A stretch of DNA of 64,000 bases, from the NCBI GenBank assembly GCA_033764075.1, contig JANRJH010000037.1:1-64000 (forward strand). Reading direction: 5' to 3'. The notes under the pieces were generated by a model. That model did not search any database. It saw nothing but the letters and a program-made list of their open reading frames with translations, and had not been told where the DNA came from. The stretch's first letter is position 1; every line of letters starts with the position of its first letter. Both the position numbers and the translations under genes were made by a program. This document shows, in pieces, positions 7,317 to 16,648 of this stretch. The DNA is from M3007 sp033764075 (lineage in GTDB: Bacteria > Bacteroidota > Bacteroidia > Chitinophagales > Saprospiraceae).

Positions 7317-9623
7317 TCAATTCAGCAAAGTCACAAATCCTTTGAACTCAAACGGTTCCTGACGTGGCCCCTTAAAGGTCACCAGATACACGTAAACGCC
7401 CTGGGGCGACATCCCCCCGGTGTTCATGTAGCGCCCGTTCCAGCCCTCGTCGGGGTTGTTGGTCTCAAACACCAGCTCGCCCCAGCGGTTCCAGATGGTC
7501 ATCACAAAGCCGGTGGCGCCTTCCATGAAACCCTTCCCGAAAAAGGTGTCGTTCGTGCCGTCGCCGTTGGGCGTGAAGGCGTTGGGCATGTGCCAGCGCA
7601 CTTCGGGCCGGATGTCGAAGCAACGGGTCAGTGAATCCTTGCAGCCCTGCGGATGGGTGACGATCTGGGTGACACAAACTGCCCCGGTATCCGGAAAAGT
7701 AAAGGAGGGATTCTGCTCCACACTGGTGTCGTACCCGCCAAAGTCCCAGAACCAGCGATTGGCGTCGAGCGATTTGTCGATGAATTGAAGCGTTCGGTTA
7801 AAATTACTAAGCAGGGTATCCGGAACATACGTAAAACCGGCGGTAGGAGAAGGCTCTGCCCGAATAAGGTTGGAAAAGTCGTCGGAAGTAAAACAGCCAA
7901 TGGGCGACGTAATCTCCACCCGAACCGTGTACACGCCCGGAACGGTGTACGTGTGCGTAGGACTGATGGGGCCGTTCTGCACTGTGCCGTCCCCAAAATC
8001 CCAGATGATCTGGTACGTGCTGTCGATGGGCGTGGACAGGTTGTCGAAGAAAATTTCCGTAGGGATGCACCCGATGAACGAACTTGGCTTCAAGATGATC
8101 AATGGTGGCACCGGAAACCAGTTGATGGTCTGGGTCGACACGTCGCTGCAGATGTTGTTGTCGGTTACCCGCAGACGAACCGGGTGATTGCCGGGTATGG
8201 CGTACCGGTAGGCGGGGTTTTGCTCGACGGAAACGCCGCCCGGCACGCCGAAATCCCAGGCCCAGTCACGTATTCCGGCTATTCCGGACGATAAATCGGT
8301 GAAGTTCACGGGGCCCGCAATGCAAGTGTCGTAGGTGAAGCTAAAATCGGCGTTTACCGGCGGAAAGACGTCCACCTCGATAAATGCCGTGTCGTTGCAC
8401 ACCTTTCCGGGGTTGAGCACCAGCACGCCCCGGTAGAATCCGGTATCCGGAAAGGTCACGGTGGCATTCCAGTTGACCGAATCCACGTACACGTCGCCGT
8501 TGTTGAACGTGAATTCCCAGCGGAAATCGTCGATGAACTGCATCTGCCCGCTCTGATTCAGAAACGTGACCGTCCGGTCGCCGCACGCCTTCACCCGGTA
8601 ACGCTGGGCGCCCACCAGTTGAAAGGAATCGGTGGAGATGCCGGCGACAACCGAAGGGCTGCAATCCGTGACGTTGAACTGAAAATCGCGGCGTATCGTC
8701 GAGAGGAGTACGCCGTTGCGAAACTCCTGCACACACACGCCTACCACAAACTGCCCAAGGATATTGGGCGTTCCGCTGATGAGGCCGTTCACGGAGTTAA
8801 TGCTGACCACGGGGTTGCCGCCCATAGGGTTGCCCGGCGTGAACGCCGGCACGGCAAACGGAACATTGTCAAAAGGCGGGCCGCAGGGAGGGCGCGGGGC
8901 TGCCCCGTCGCAGGAGAACAGCACCGCTTGCGGAGAAAGCAGTGGCCCCCCGCCCGTGAGGGGGCTGCAAAAGCTGTAGACCAACTGATCACCATCGACA
9001 TCGGTCGCACTGTGGTCAAACTTCAAAGGGAAATTGTTGCAGACAAACACCGGCGGAAACTCGTTGAACGTCGGGCTGTTGTTGCAGGCTTGCTGGGCCG
9101 CAGGCGTCAGTTCGACAAAGTAGGTAGCCCCGATGTCGCCCGGGTCAATGATGTTGTTGATCGTTACATTTCGACAACAACGCTGGTAAACAACGTAATA
9201 GCTCTGGGTCTGGCTGATCGGCAAGTCGCGGGTGAACACATACTCCGCCTGCTCCACGCACACCCGGGGTACCCGCGCCACACAATCGGGCGTGTCCGGG
9301 ATAACCTGGAATTGGGTGTACTGACCCTGGTTGCACATTGAGGAGGTGCCGGCAACGCAAAACTCGGCGAACAGGGAGTTGACCGTGTACGACCCCCGGT
9401 AGATGGCCAGATAGGCTGGTTTGTCAAAATCGGCTCCGCCCCCAAAACAGTCGCGGTACACTTTCATCGTGAACCGGTAACGGTTCACACCCGGGCTGAT
9501 TTCGCCCTCACATACATAGGTGATTTCGCCACCGATGATGTGCATGCCCTGTAACCCTGCCGGCAAAACCAACAGCCAGGCAAAAAGAATAAGAAAAACG
9601 TGTTTGGAAACGGAATGAGCCAT
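7317..9623 (-). CDS. T9SS type B sorting domain-containing surface protein with PKD repeats
   Basis: A 768-residue secreted protein convergent with the previous gene (6-bp gap). Signal peptide 1-26, then the HIVGGE module (27-330) with VYRDCFGGGADFD, QRCCRNV, HSATDVDGDQL and VGVCVQEFRNG. At least three PKD-type domains follow, marked by WAWDFGVPGG, WDFGDGT and WFWDFGGYD and by PG-V/H turns. The type B CTD is complete: MPNAFTPNGDGTNDTFF, IWNRWGELVFE, GWNGRYM and a terminal KGFVTLLN. Expected at the cell surface or in the medium via T9SS. The N-terminal module is clearly closer to the gene at 10389 than to the one at 5157. Confidence 0.9.
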   Translation of the reverse strand: MAHSVSKHVFLILFAWLLVLPAGLQGMHIIGGEITYVCEGEISPGVNRYRFTMKVYRDCFGGGADFDKPAYLAIYRGSYTVNSLFAEFCVAGTSSMCNQGQYTQFQVIPDTPDCVARVPRVCVEQAEYVFTRDLPISQTQSYYVVYQRCCRNVTINNIIDPGDIGATYFVELTPAAQQACNNSPTFNEFPPVFVCNNFPLKFDHSATDVDGDQLVYSFCSPLTGGGPLLSPQAVLFSCDGAAPRPPCGPPFDNVPFAVPAFTPGNPMGGNPVVSINSVNGLISGTPNILGQFVVGVCVQEFRNGVLLSTIRRDFQFNVTDCSPSVVAGISTDSFQLVGAQRYRVKACGDRTVTFLNQSGQMQFIDDFRWEFTFNNGDVYVDSVNWNATVTFPDTGFYRGVLVLNPGKVCNDTAFIEVDVFPPVNADFSFTYDTCIAGPVNFTDLSSGIAGIRDWAWDFGVPGGVSVEQNPAYRYAIPGNHPVRLRVTDNNICSDVSTQTINWFPVPPLIILKPSSFIGCIPTEIFFDNLSTPIDSTYQIIWDFGDGTVQNGPISPTHTYTVPGVYTVRVEITSPIGCFTSDDFSNLIRAEPSPTAGFTYVPDTLLSNFNRTLQFIDKSLDANRWFWDFGGYDTSVEQNPSFTFPDTGAVCVTQIVTHPQGCKDSLTRCFDIRPEVRWHMPNAFTPNGDGTNDTFFGKGFMEGATGFVMTIWNRWGELVFETNNPDEGWNGRYMNTGGMSPQGVYVYLVTFKGPRQEPFEFKGFVTLLN

Positions 9624-9805
9624 ACCCTCTAAACGATTTAAAAGAAACTGGTCGCACTATAACGGTTAATGATAGTAAAGGTAAACAAGAAGTTGCCCAC
9701 CTTTGTGTAAAAAATTTCCCCACTTAGCCATTACTGGCAGTTTGGACGCCGTTGAGACGGCATTTTTGCCCAACGAAATAACCGACATCCTAAACCCAAA
9801 CCGGC

Positions 9806-10378
9806 ATGTTTCTTTTGCGAGACGACATCAACGAAATAGCCCGTATCCTTCGGGAAGGCGGGGTGATCTGCTACCCTACCGACACCATCTGGGGCATCGG
9901 CTGCGACGCCACCAACCCGGCCGCCGTCGCCCGTGTGGCCGCACTTCGGCAACTCAAGGCGGGATCGGGCATGGTCTGCCTCGTGTCCGACATGGACATG
10001 CTCCGGTCGCTCCACGCCTCCATCCACCCACGACTCGAGACCCTGCTCTCCTTCCACACCCGACCGCTCACCGTACTGTACGAAAACGTGAAGGGCCTGG
10101 CGCCCGAGGTGTACGGCCCAGACAGGACGGCCGCCCTGCGCATCGCCCAGGACGAGTTCACCCGACTGCTGCTCAAATTGCTGGGACGCCCCCTGCTGGC
10201 CACCGCCGCCTGCGTGCAGGGAGAACCCTGGCCGCCGACCTTCGGCGCCATCAGCAGCACGATCCTGGGTGGGGTAGACTATGTGGTCAAGTACCGCCAG
10301 GATGAAAAAGTGCCCCAGGAACACTCCCCCATCGCACGGTTGGACAAACACCTGGAATTGGAGTTCGTGCGCGAGTGA
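9806..10378 (+). CDS. YrdC/TsaC-like L-threonylcarbamoyladenylate synthase family protein (diverged)
   Basis: A 190-residue protein with the YrdC fold; the N-terminus GGVICYPTDTIWGIGCDAT (residues 19-37) is diagnostic. The family makes threonylcarbamoyl-AMP for tRNA t6A37. Several normally conserved sites differ: the Lys-Arg pair after the first helix reads RQLKAGSG, the STSAN-xSG loop reads ATAACVQGE, and the C-terminal PSSI-type motif reads HSPI. It may be a second, diverged or re-purposed copy rather than the essential synthase. It stands alone between two secreted-protein genes on the opposite strand. Confidence 0.75.
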   Translation: MFLLRDDINEIARILREGGVICYPTDTIWGIGCDATNPAAVARVAALRQLKAGSGMVCLVSDMDMLRSLHASIHPRLETLLSFHTRPLTVLYENVKGLAPEVYGPDRTAALRIAQDEFTRLLLKLLGRPLLATAACVQGEPWPPTFGAISSTILGGVDYVVKYRQDEKVPQEHSPIARLDKHLELEFVRE

Positions 10379-10388
10379 CCGACGCCGT

Positions 10389-11615
10389 TTAGCGGTCGAT
10401 AAAAACGGAACCACGCGATTCGGAAAACCCAGAACGGATTGCCCAGTGGTACATTCCTCCCGGCAAATTAGGCAGATGCATGGATGCGCCATCGGTTTCG
10501 GGTGCAATGCTTTGGGAGAGCACGCATCTCCCCTGTGAGTTGAACAGTTCAAAACGAATTGGCTCCGCAGATAACCATTCAGTTGCGGATGTTATCCATA
10601 ATCGGTCGGACGCCGGATTAGGGGTAACCTTGAACCCATTTTGCCAATTCCCCGGGGATACCACATCGACCGTCGTACAGTCAACCACGTTAAATTGCCA
10701 TTCCAGCCGGTTTGTAGCGATCAGTTGGCCATTCCGATATTCGTCTACACACACAGCCGCAGCAAAACGCCCAATGCTGGATGGCGTCCCCTGCAATCTG
10801 CCGGCGGCGTTCAAAGTAACCGGCATGTCGACGCCCAATGGCGCTTGTGCGGTAAACCCCGGTGTGGCGAAAGGAACGGTATCGAACGGTGGCGGACAAG
10901 GTGGTCTGGGCGCAGCGCCTTCACACGAAAAAAGGATGGCCTGCGGATTAAGCAGTGGCCCTCCCCCTGCCAGCGGGTGGCAAAAGCGATAAGCCAGGGA
11001 GTCCCCGTCGGCATCCACAAACCGAAATGGGTAATCCACCGGCCGATTCACCGCCAGGTAAACCGGCGGCAATTCCTGCAAGACCGGAGAGGCATTGCCG
11101 GACACCTGCGCGACAGGTGGAATATCAATAAAAAAGGTGCTGCCGAAGTCGCCGGAAAAAGGAATATTGGTGATGCCCGTTGTTCGACAACAGCGCTGAT
11201 AGACAATAAAATAATGCGCATCCGACCGAACCGGCAAATCCTGGAAAAAAGTGTACACCGCTCTTTCCAGGCATACGCCGGGCAGCACAGCTTCGCAGGC
11301 AATGGCGGCGGGCTTAATGACATTTACCCCAATTGTTCCTTGGTTGCAATTAGAGCTGGTTCCGGCAATGCAAAGCTCCGCATACAGGTCGGCGGCCTGT
11401 TGCGTTCCAACAAAAACAGCAAGAAAGGCCGGTTTGTCAAACGCAGCTCCGCCACCGGCACAGTCCCGGTATATCGTGAGCGTACATTGATATCGATTCA
11501 CCCCGGGACTGACCTCCTCTACCAAAGCGTATTGAAAATAACCGCCGACGATGTGCATGCCGTAGGTTTGGAGGCTGGCGCCAAATAAGAATAGGAAAAT
11601 TAATAATGTTTTCAT
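10389..11615 (-). CDS. T9SS type A sorting domain-containing secreted protein
   Basis: A 408-residue secreted protein. ATG 11615 gives a clean signal peptide (MKTLLIFLFLFGASLQTYG) before MHIVGGYF; an upstream in-frame start adds 16 unhelpful residues. Residues 20-330 are the same HIVGGE Cys-rich module as in the 7317 gene, with near-identical segments such as VYRDC-like IYRDCAGGGAAFD, QRCCR and SCEGAAPRPPCPPPFD. The last 80 residues are instead a type A CTD: VTPNPASDRLWI, FELFNSQGR, LPNLPGGMYHW and a terminal GSVFIDR. It has no PKD domains. Secreted by T9SS; function unknown. Confidence 0.85.
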   Translation of the reverse strand: MKTLLIFLFLFGASLQTYGMHIVGGYFQYALVEEVSPGVNRYQCTLTIYRDCAGGGAAFDKPAFLAVFVGTQQAADLYAELCIAGTSSNCNQGTIGVNVIKPAAIACEAVLPGVCLERAVYTFFQDLPVRSDAHYFIVYQRCCRTTGITNIPFSGDFGSTFFIDIPPVAQVSGNASPVLQELPPVYLAVNRPVDYPFRFVDADGDSLAYRFCHPLAGGGPLLNPQAILFSCEGAAPRPPCPPPFDTVPFATPGFTAQAPLGVDMPVTLNAAGRLQGTPSSIGRFAAAVCVDEYRNGQLIATNRLEWQFNVVDCTTVDVVSPGNWQNGFKVTPNPASDRLWITSATEWLSAEPIRFELFNSQGRCVLSQSIAPETDGASMHLPNLPGGMYHWAIRSGFSESRGSVFIDR

Positions 11616-11861
11616 ATTTTCGGATTTTTTAGGTAATATTAGTGAATAACAGACAAATAGCACGTTGTAAAAATATTGTTTGCTGTTGTTAGACAGAAAT
11701 AATGACCAATATCATGTGCTTACCAAAGAATAATTACCTAAAATCTTATCTCCTCAAGCGACCTTTGCCGGCACGGAAAAGCTCTACCCCTGTACACGCC
11801 GCCGCCGCTTCATGAACCGCATGCATTAAAATGTTGTTTTCAGTAGCTATTTGTACATCAA

Positions 11862-12950
11862 ATGTCATCTTCAACCCACGACAATAATGTCCTCCTGCCC
11901 ACGGCTACCCATCCGCCGTCGGATACACCCGATGCAGGGCATATTGACACCGATATCCTCATCATTGGCGCCGGCCCGGTCGGTCTGTTCGCCGTTTTCG
12001 AGGCCGGGCTTTTAAAAATGCGCTGTCATCTGGTAGACGTACTCCCGCAGGTGGGTGGCCAACTTTCGGAGATTTATCCAAAAAAGCCCATCTACGACAT
12101 CCCTGGCTACCCCAGTGTGCTGGCCGGCGATCTGGTGCAAAACCTGATGAAGCAGATCGAACCGTTCCACCCGGGTTTTACCCTGGGTGAACGCGCCGAA
12201 AAACTTGAGCGGCTCGACGACGGTCGCTGGCAGCTCACCACCGAGCGGGGTGCTGTGCTCCGCGCACCGGTTGTGTTCATCGCCGGCGGACTCGGCTGCT
12301 TCGAACCCCGCAAACCACCGCTCGCCAACATCGAGCAATTTGAAGACCGGGGCGTGGAGTACTTTGTGCGCAACCCCGAATTGTACCGCAACAAACGCGT
12401 GGTCATCGCCGGCGGTGGCGACTCGGCGCTCGACTGGTCCATTTTTCTCGCTGACGTAGCCGGTGAACTGACCCTCGTGCACCGCCGCAGCGAGTTCCGC
12501 GGGGCGCCCGACTCCGTCGAAAAAGTCCTCGAACTCGCCAACACCGGCCGCATTAAACTCGTTACCAACGCCCAGGTGGTGGGCTTGCGCGGCAACGGGG
12601 TGCTCCAGGGCGTGCAAATCGAGCAGGACAACGCCGGAACCCTCGACCTCGACATCGACCACTTTGTGCCCCTCTTCGGGCTAACGCCCAAACTGGGTCC
12701 CATCGCTGATTGGGGATTGCAAATCGACAAGGGCGCCATCGAGGTCAATACCTTCGATTACAGCACCAACGTACCGGGCATCTTTGCTGTCGGCGACATC
12801 AACACGTATCCCGGCAAACTCAAACTCATCCTCTGCGGCTTCCACGAGGCTACCCTGGCCTGCCAGTCGGCTTTCGAGTTTGTTTTCCCCGGGCAAAAAC
12901 GCTCGTTTAAATACACCACCGTAACCGGTATCGAAGGAATCTCCGTCTGA
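11862..12950 (+). CDS. thioredoxin-reductase-like ferredoxin--NADP(+) reductase
   Basis: A 362-residue FAD/NAD(P)H oxidoreductase. The FAD-binding GxGxxG is ILIIGAGPVGLFA (residues 32-44), a second Rossmann motif is VIAGGGDSALDW (about 181-192), and FAVGDINTYPGK (about 307-318) is the C-terminal FAD motif. There is no CxxC redox pair, which separates it from thioredoxin reductase and fits the ferredoxin/flavodoxin-NADP reductases of the TrxR-like (YumC) type. It overlaps a ferredoxin gene by one base (TGATG), so the pair is translationally coupled and the ferredoxin is very likely its redox partner. Confidence 0.9.
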   Translation: MSSSTHDNNVLLPTATHPPSDTPDAGHIDTDILIIGAGPVGLFAVFEAGLLKMRCHLVDVLPQVGGQLSEIYPKKPIYDIPGYPSVLAGDLVQNLMKQIEPFHPGFTLGERAEKLERLDDGRWQLTTERGAVLRAPVVFIAGGLGCFEPRKPPLANIEQFEDRGVEYFVRNPELYRNKRVVIAGGGDSALDWSIFLADVAGELTLVHRRSEFRGAPDSVEKVLELANTGRIKLVTNAQVVGLRGNGVLQGVQIEQDNAGTLDLDIDHFVPLFGLTPKLGPIADWGLQIDKGAIEVNTFDYSTNVPGIFAVGDINTYPGKLKLILCGFHEATLACQSAFEFVFPGQKRSFKYTTVTGIEGISV

Positions 12951-13276
12951 TGGACATTACAGTCACCGTTTTGGACCGCAAGGGCGTCCGGCACGCCCTG
13001 CAGGCGCCCACCGATATGAACATGAACATGATGGAGCTGTGCAAAAGCTACGAGCTGCCTGTGGAGGGCACCTGCGGCGGCATGGCCCTCTGCGCCTCTT
13101 GCCACCTGTACGTGCACAGCGACCATGAACTGCCCGCCCCGAGCGACGACGAGTTGAACATGCTCGACTCCGCATTTTTTGTTCAGGACAACAGCCGCCT
13201 GGGCTGCCAGATCAAAATTGCGCCCGAACTGGAGGGGCTGGAGGTCGAACTGGCGCCGGTGGGGCTGGTGACCTGA
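12950..13276 (+). CDS. 2Fe-2S ferredoxin (adrenodoxin/putidaredoxin type)
   Basis: A 108-residue electron carrier. Three cluster cysteines sit in EGTCGGMALCASC and the fourth in the RLGCQIK segment, the C-x5-C-x2-C...C pattern of vertebrate-type [2Fe-2S] ferredoxins. The Met-rich NMNMMELC helix is typical of the type that serves Fe-S assembly or monooxygenases. It starts inside the stop codon of the preceding reductase gene (UGAUG), implying coupled translation and a physical electron-transfer pair. Confidence 0.9.
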   Translation: MDITVTVLDRKGVRHALQAPTDMNMNMMELCKSYELPVEGTCGGMALCASCHLYVHSDHELPAPSDDELNMLDSAFFVQDNSRLGCQIKIAPELEGLEVELAPVGLVT

Positions 13277-13362
13277 GGGCGAAGTGCAGTATAAAAATAT
13301 TTGCCGGCGAAGTTGCACATCCGGTCTCCCGGGCATGTGATGTACATATCCCCAAAGCTGAC

Positions 13363-14685
13363 TTACTGGCAATTGCAAAAAGCGTCGGCAAGCGCAGTAG
13401 CCGTTATCGTGCCACTCCCAACCGGCGCATTCGGCGGCAGGCACACCTGGAAAGTACCGGAATTGCTCGTAAAGGTCTGAATGGTTGGGCCGAGGCCAGG
13501 AGCCGTATAGGTCAGGATAAAGGCCGGCGAGCCGGTAAAGGTGGCGGACACGGTTAAGCACGCACCGGGACAGGCGTTCGGATTGAGCACCGTAAGCACT
13601 ACCGTTGGCCGGGGCCGCCAGATTACCTGAACCGCATTGGAAAAGTCAACACAAGGATCATTCAGGTCCACATTGCCATTCAGGTTGTTGCCGGCAATGG
13701 TGGCTATGTAATAGGTAACCCCCGGCTGCATGAGGGCCGGATTGAAGGGAATGAACGGGCTGTTCGACTGCACAAGGATGCTGCCCAGGGTGTCGGCGGG
13801 ATTGGTGAACAGCACGTACTGCAAAAGATCACCACTTTCCAGTTGTGCATCGTTATTGTAGGGAACGGTCACACTGTTGGTGCCGCATGGGTTAAACTGG
13901 AGGGGGACAACGCTCCCGGCGTCGGTACTGCACACGCAGGGATCTTCAGCCAATCCCGGCGGCAGATCCGTAAGGCCAAAAAGGCCGAGGTTAGGTGCAA
14001 AATTGCATTTGAGCGTATAACTATTTGTACTCACAAAATATTGATACAAGCCGGGGTTTGCAAAAATCTGCGTACTAAAACCACCATTGGCAAATCCCCC
14101 GTTCGTTCCCCCGGCCAAATTAAAAGGCGGTGTATTTTGCACGATGACGGTATTGCCGGGATTAACCAGGTCTACCTGCACCACCTTGTTGACCCAGTTG
14201 CCCGGCCCTTGCGCCGCGTGCGCGTACAAAATGCCGTTCTGCAAAAAAAACTCCTGCACGATCATCGCTGTGGGCCAGTACCCGACAAACGTAATGGTGT
14301 TGGTAGCCGGATCGAAAACGCTCAAGCCCGCATCATACCCGTTTACACCGGTCGTACTGAGGTAAACCAGCCCGTCCGGGGCCAGGTAAGCGCCGATATA
14401 CTCATCCGTGCTGGACCAGACCGGCGCAGACGACGGTGGGTTGAACCGAAACACGCCGTCCTCGGTCAATACCAGAATGTCGCCATCCGGCAGCACAACG
14501 AGATCATTCAGCAAGTAATCGGGCGTTGACGGCCCGACATCCAGGATCAGACAAATCTCGCAGGTCTCCGTATTCAGTTTGTAAATTTTTCCAAACGCCG
14601 TAATGCCATACAGAACAACACCCTGAGCAGACAACCCGTTGCTGAAAAACAATGCGATCCATACACACCAAAATCGACTCTTCAT
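13363..14685 (-). CDS. secreted beta-propeller protein with C-terminal Cys-x-Cys module (array copy 1)
   Basis: A 440-residue protein, last of a five-gene same-strand array. ATG 14685 gives a signal peptide ending in GLSAQ. Residues 22-240 look like a beta-propeller built from short repeats (VLYGITAFGKIYKLN, LVVLPDGDILVL, YLAPDGLVYLS). The last about 190 residues are a module shared with its neighbours: CVCSTDAGS, GDLLQYVLFTNPADTLGSI, GVTYYIATIAGN, VDLNDPC, then an Ig-like half with NACPGAC, FTGSPAF and a terminus ALADAFCNCQ. No T9SS CTD follows. Function unknown; probably surface or periplasmic. Confidence 0.8.
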   Translation of the reverse strand: MKSRFWCVWIALFFSNGLSAQGVVLYGITAFGKIYKLNTETCEICLILDVGPSTPDYLLNDLVVLPDGDILVLTEDGVFRFNPPSSAPVWSSTDEYIGAYLAPDGLVYLSTTGVNGYDAGLSVFDPATNTITFVGYWPTAMIVQEFFLQNGILYAHAAQGPGNWVNKVVQVDLVNPGNTVIVQNTPPFNLAGGTNGGFANGGFSTQIFANPGLYQYFVSTNSYTLKCNFAPNLGLFGLTDLPPGLAEDPCVCSTDAGSVVPLQFNPCGTNSVTVPYNNDAQLESGDLLQYVLFTNPADTLGSILVQSNSPFIPFNPALMQPGVTYYIATIAGNNLNGNVDLNDPCVDFSNAVQVIWRPRPTVVLTVLNPNACPGACLTVSATFTGSPAFILTYTAPGLGPTIQTFTSNSGTFQVCLPPNAPVGSGTITATALADAFCNCQ

Positions 14686-14719
14686 TAGATGAATTTTTAC
14701 AAAATTGAAAAGACGACTG

Positions 14720-16594
14720 TCAAGGGCAACTGCAAAAAAGGTCCTGCAGGGCAATCGCCTCCACCGCCCACGCACCCGGAGAGGCGCCGGCGGGCACGCA
14801 CACCACAAATCCGCCAGTGTTGCCGGTGAAGTTGTACACCTGGTCTCCCAGGCCGGGGATGGATACCGTCAGCACGTAAGGCGGGGTACCGGTGAGCACG
14901 GCGTTCACAAGGGTGCATTCGCCGGGGCACAGATCCGGCTCGCTCAGGCTGAGCTGTACGGCGGGCAGGGGCCTCCAGGTCAGCTGTGCGGCGCCGGAGA
15001 TATCCAGGCAAGGGTCATCCAGATCCACGTTGCCGCCTTCGCTGTTGCCCGCAATGGCGGCGACGTAGTAGGTGACGCCCGTCTGCATGGTTGCCGGGAT
15101 GTAGGTGAAGGCAGGTGTGTTGATGGTGGCCACGATGCTGCCCAGCGTATCGGCAGGGTTGCTGAACAGGATGAACTGAAGCAGGTCGTTGGCGTCCAGC
15201 ACCTCGTCGCCGAGGTGGGTGAAGGTCGCTGTCTCGTTTGGGCACACCAGCAGCACCTGGCCCAGCAGTGTTCCGGCGTCGGTGAGGCAGCACAGCGGCC
15301 CGTTGCACAGGTCGGTCATATTTACCCCGGGGGCGAGGTCGCTGCCCGTACCCGCCACCGATCCCGGGCCGGTTGCCGCTACCGGCGAGATGACAACAGA
15401 CCCCGGCGACGCCACAAAAGCGGGCACAAACATGTCTTCCGGGCAGCACTCGGGCACGTTTCCGTCGGCGTCCGTTTTGATGATGAACACCTCGCGCCCG
15501 TTGCCCTGGCAATAGCCGACGCCGAGGTAGCCCCCGTCGGGGCACGCGACAGCCCGGAACATGCGCCCGTTGCCGGCGCCAAAGGGGAAAGTTTTGGCCC
15601 ACTGGACGTCACCGCCGTTGTTGGTGCGCACCAGGGTTCCGGTGCCGGAGTCGCCGCCGGTGCTAAAAGGGGTGAAGATCACGCCGCCGTCGGGGCAGGG
15701 CCCAACGCCAATTTCCCAGTTTCCGCTACCAAACGCAAAGTATCGGCTCCAGGCCACCCCACCCGATGCGTTGAAACTGACCAGCCAGGGGAGCGACTGG
15801 TTGCCGCCATAGCTCCAGGTGCCGCCGGAGGCGATGAGCCCGGCGCCACCTGTGGTCAGGGACCAAAAGCCGTCGTTGTCCGGGGCCGTCACCCGCCGGC
15901 CCTGCACCACGTCCCCATCCGCGTCCAACTTCATCAGAAAGCCGTCGTGGTTGCCGCTATTGACGAAGAAAAAGCCGGAAATCCACACGTCGCTGCCACC
16001 GGCCGGAAACGGCTCGCCGGCGACGTCGCCGCCGCCGTTGCCCCACGATTTGCTCCACAGGCTGCCGCCGCTCAGGTCGAGTTTTTCGACGAATACATCC
16101 CAAAAACCATACCCGAAGCTCTGGGTTGCACCGGTGACCACGTAGCCGTCGGACACCTCGCACACGCCACGCGCGGTCTCCAGGCTCGCCCCGCCGCAGG
16201 TTTGTTGCCAGATTATATTGCCCGACGGGTCGCACTTCACCACGTAAATATCGGTGCTGCCCGCGCCGAAACTGCTGGTTTCTCCCAGGGCGATGAGGTT
16301 GCCGTCGGAGCACAGCAGCAGGCTGGAAAACGCATCGGCAGCGCCGCCCCCAAACACCTTGCTCCACTCCACTGTCCCGTCGGCGCTGAACTTGACCAAC
16401 AGGGCATCGCTGCCGCCCAGGCCGCCGCCGGTGCTGGCGCCGGCAATGATGAAACTGTTGTCGGGCAACACCACGACGAAACGCGCCTCATCATTACCGG
16501 AAGTGCCATAGCGCTTTTTGAACGTTTGAATGGGCTGGGCAAAAACACCAGCCAATGCGAAGCTCAGAACAAGACAGGTGAGGAGTGAACGCAT
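14720..16594 (-). CDS. secreted beta-propeller protein with C-terminal Cys-x-Cys module (array copy 2)
   Basis: A 624-residue protein with signal peptide MRSLLTCLVLSFALAGVFA. Residues 25-390 contain seven or so SBBP-like repeats with alternating motifs such as DNSFIIAGAST, DALLVKFSADG, WSKVFGGG, and later CPDGGYLGVGYC, a different propeller type from its neighbours. From about residue 430 it carries the shared module (CLTDAGT, LLQFILFSNPADTLGSI, TYYVAAIAGN, VDLDDPCLD, DLCPGEC, TGTPPYVLT) and ends LQDLFCSCP. A Gly-rich linker with CCPEDMFVP joins the halves. No sorting CTD. It lies 34 bp upstream of copy 1. Confidence 0.8.
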   Translation of the reverse strand: MRSLLTCLVLSFALAGVFAQPIQTFKKRYGTSGNDEARFVVVLPDNSFIIAGASTGGGLGGSDALLVKFSADGTVEWSKVFGGGAADAFSSLLLCSDGNLIALGETSSFGAGSTDIYVVKCDPSGNIIWQQTCGGASLETARGVCEVSDGYVVTGATQSFGYGFWDVFVEKLDLSGGSLWSKSWGNGGGDVAGEPFPAGGSDVWISGFFFVNSGNHDGFLMKLDADGDVVQGRRVTAPDNDGFWSLTTGGAGLIASGGTWSYGGNQSLPWLVSFNASGGVAWSRYFAFGSGNWEIGVGPCPDGGVIFTPFSTGGDSGTGTLVRTNNGGDVQWAKTFPFGAGNGRMFRAVACPDGGYLGVGYCQGNGREVFIIKTDADGNVPECCPEDMFVPAFVASPGSVVISPVAATGPGSVAGTGSDLAPGVNMTDLCNGPLCCLTDAGTLLGQVLLVCPNETATFTHLGDEVLDANDLLQFILFSNPADTLGSIVATINTPAFTYIPATMQTGVTYYVAAIAGNSEGGNVDLDDPCLDISGAAQLTWRPLPAVQLSLSEPDLCPGECTLVNAVLTGTPPYVLTVSIPGLGDQVYNFTGNTGGFVVCVPAGASPGAWAVEAIALQDLFCSCP

Positions 16595-16648
16595 AATTTT
16601 TTATTTAAATATTTTCAAACGTTGGCTGTCGGGTGAGTTTTGGACATT

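Noticed and set aside
14705..16588. 627-codon open frame opposite array copy 2
   Set aside because: Antisense shadow of a well-supported secreted protein; Ala/Gly/Val/His-rich with no recognisable domain.
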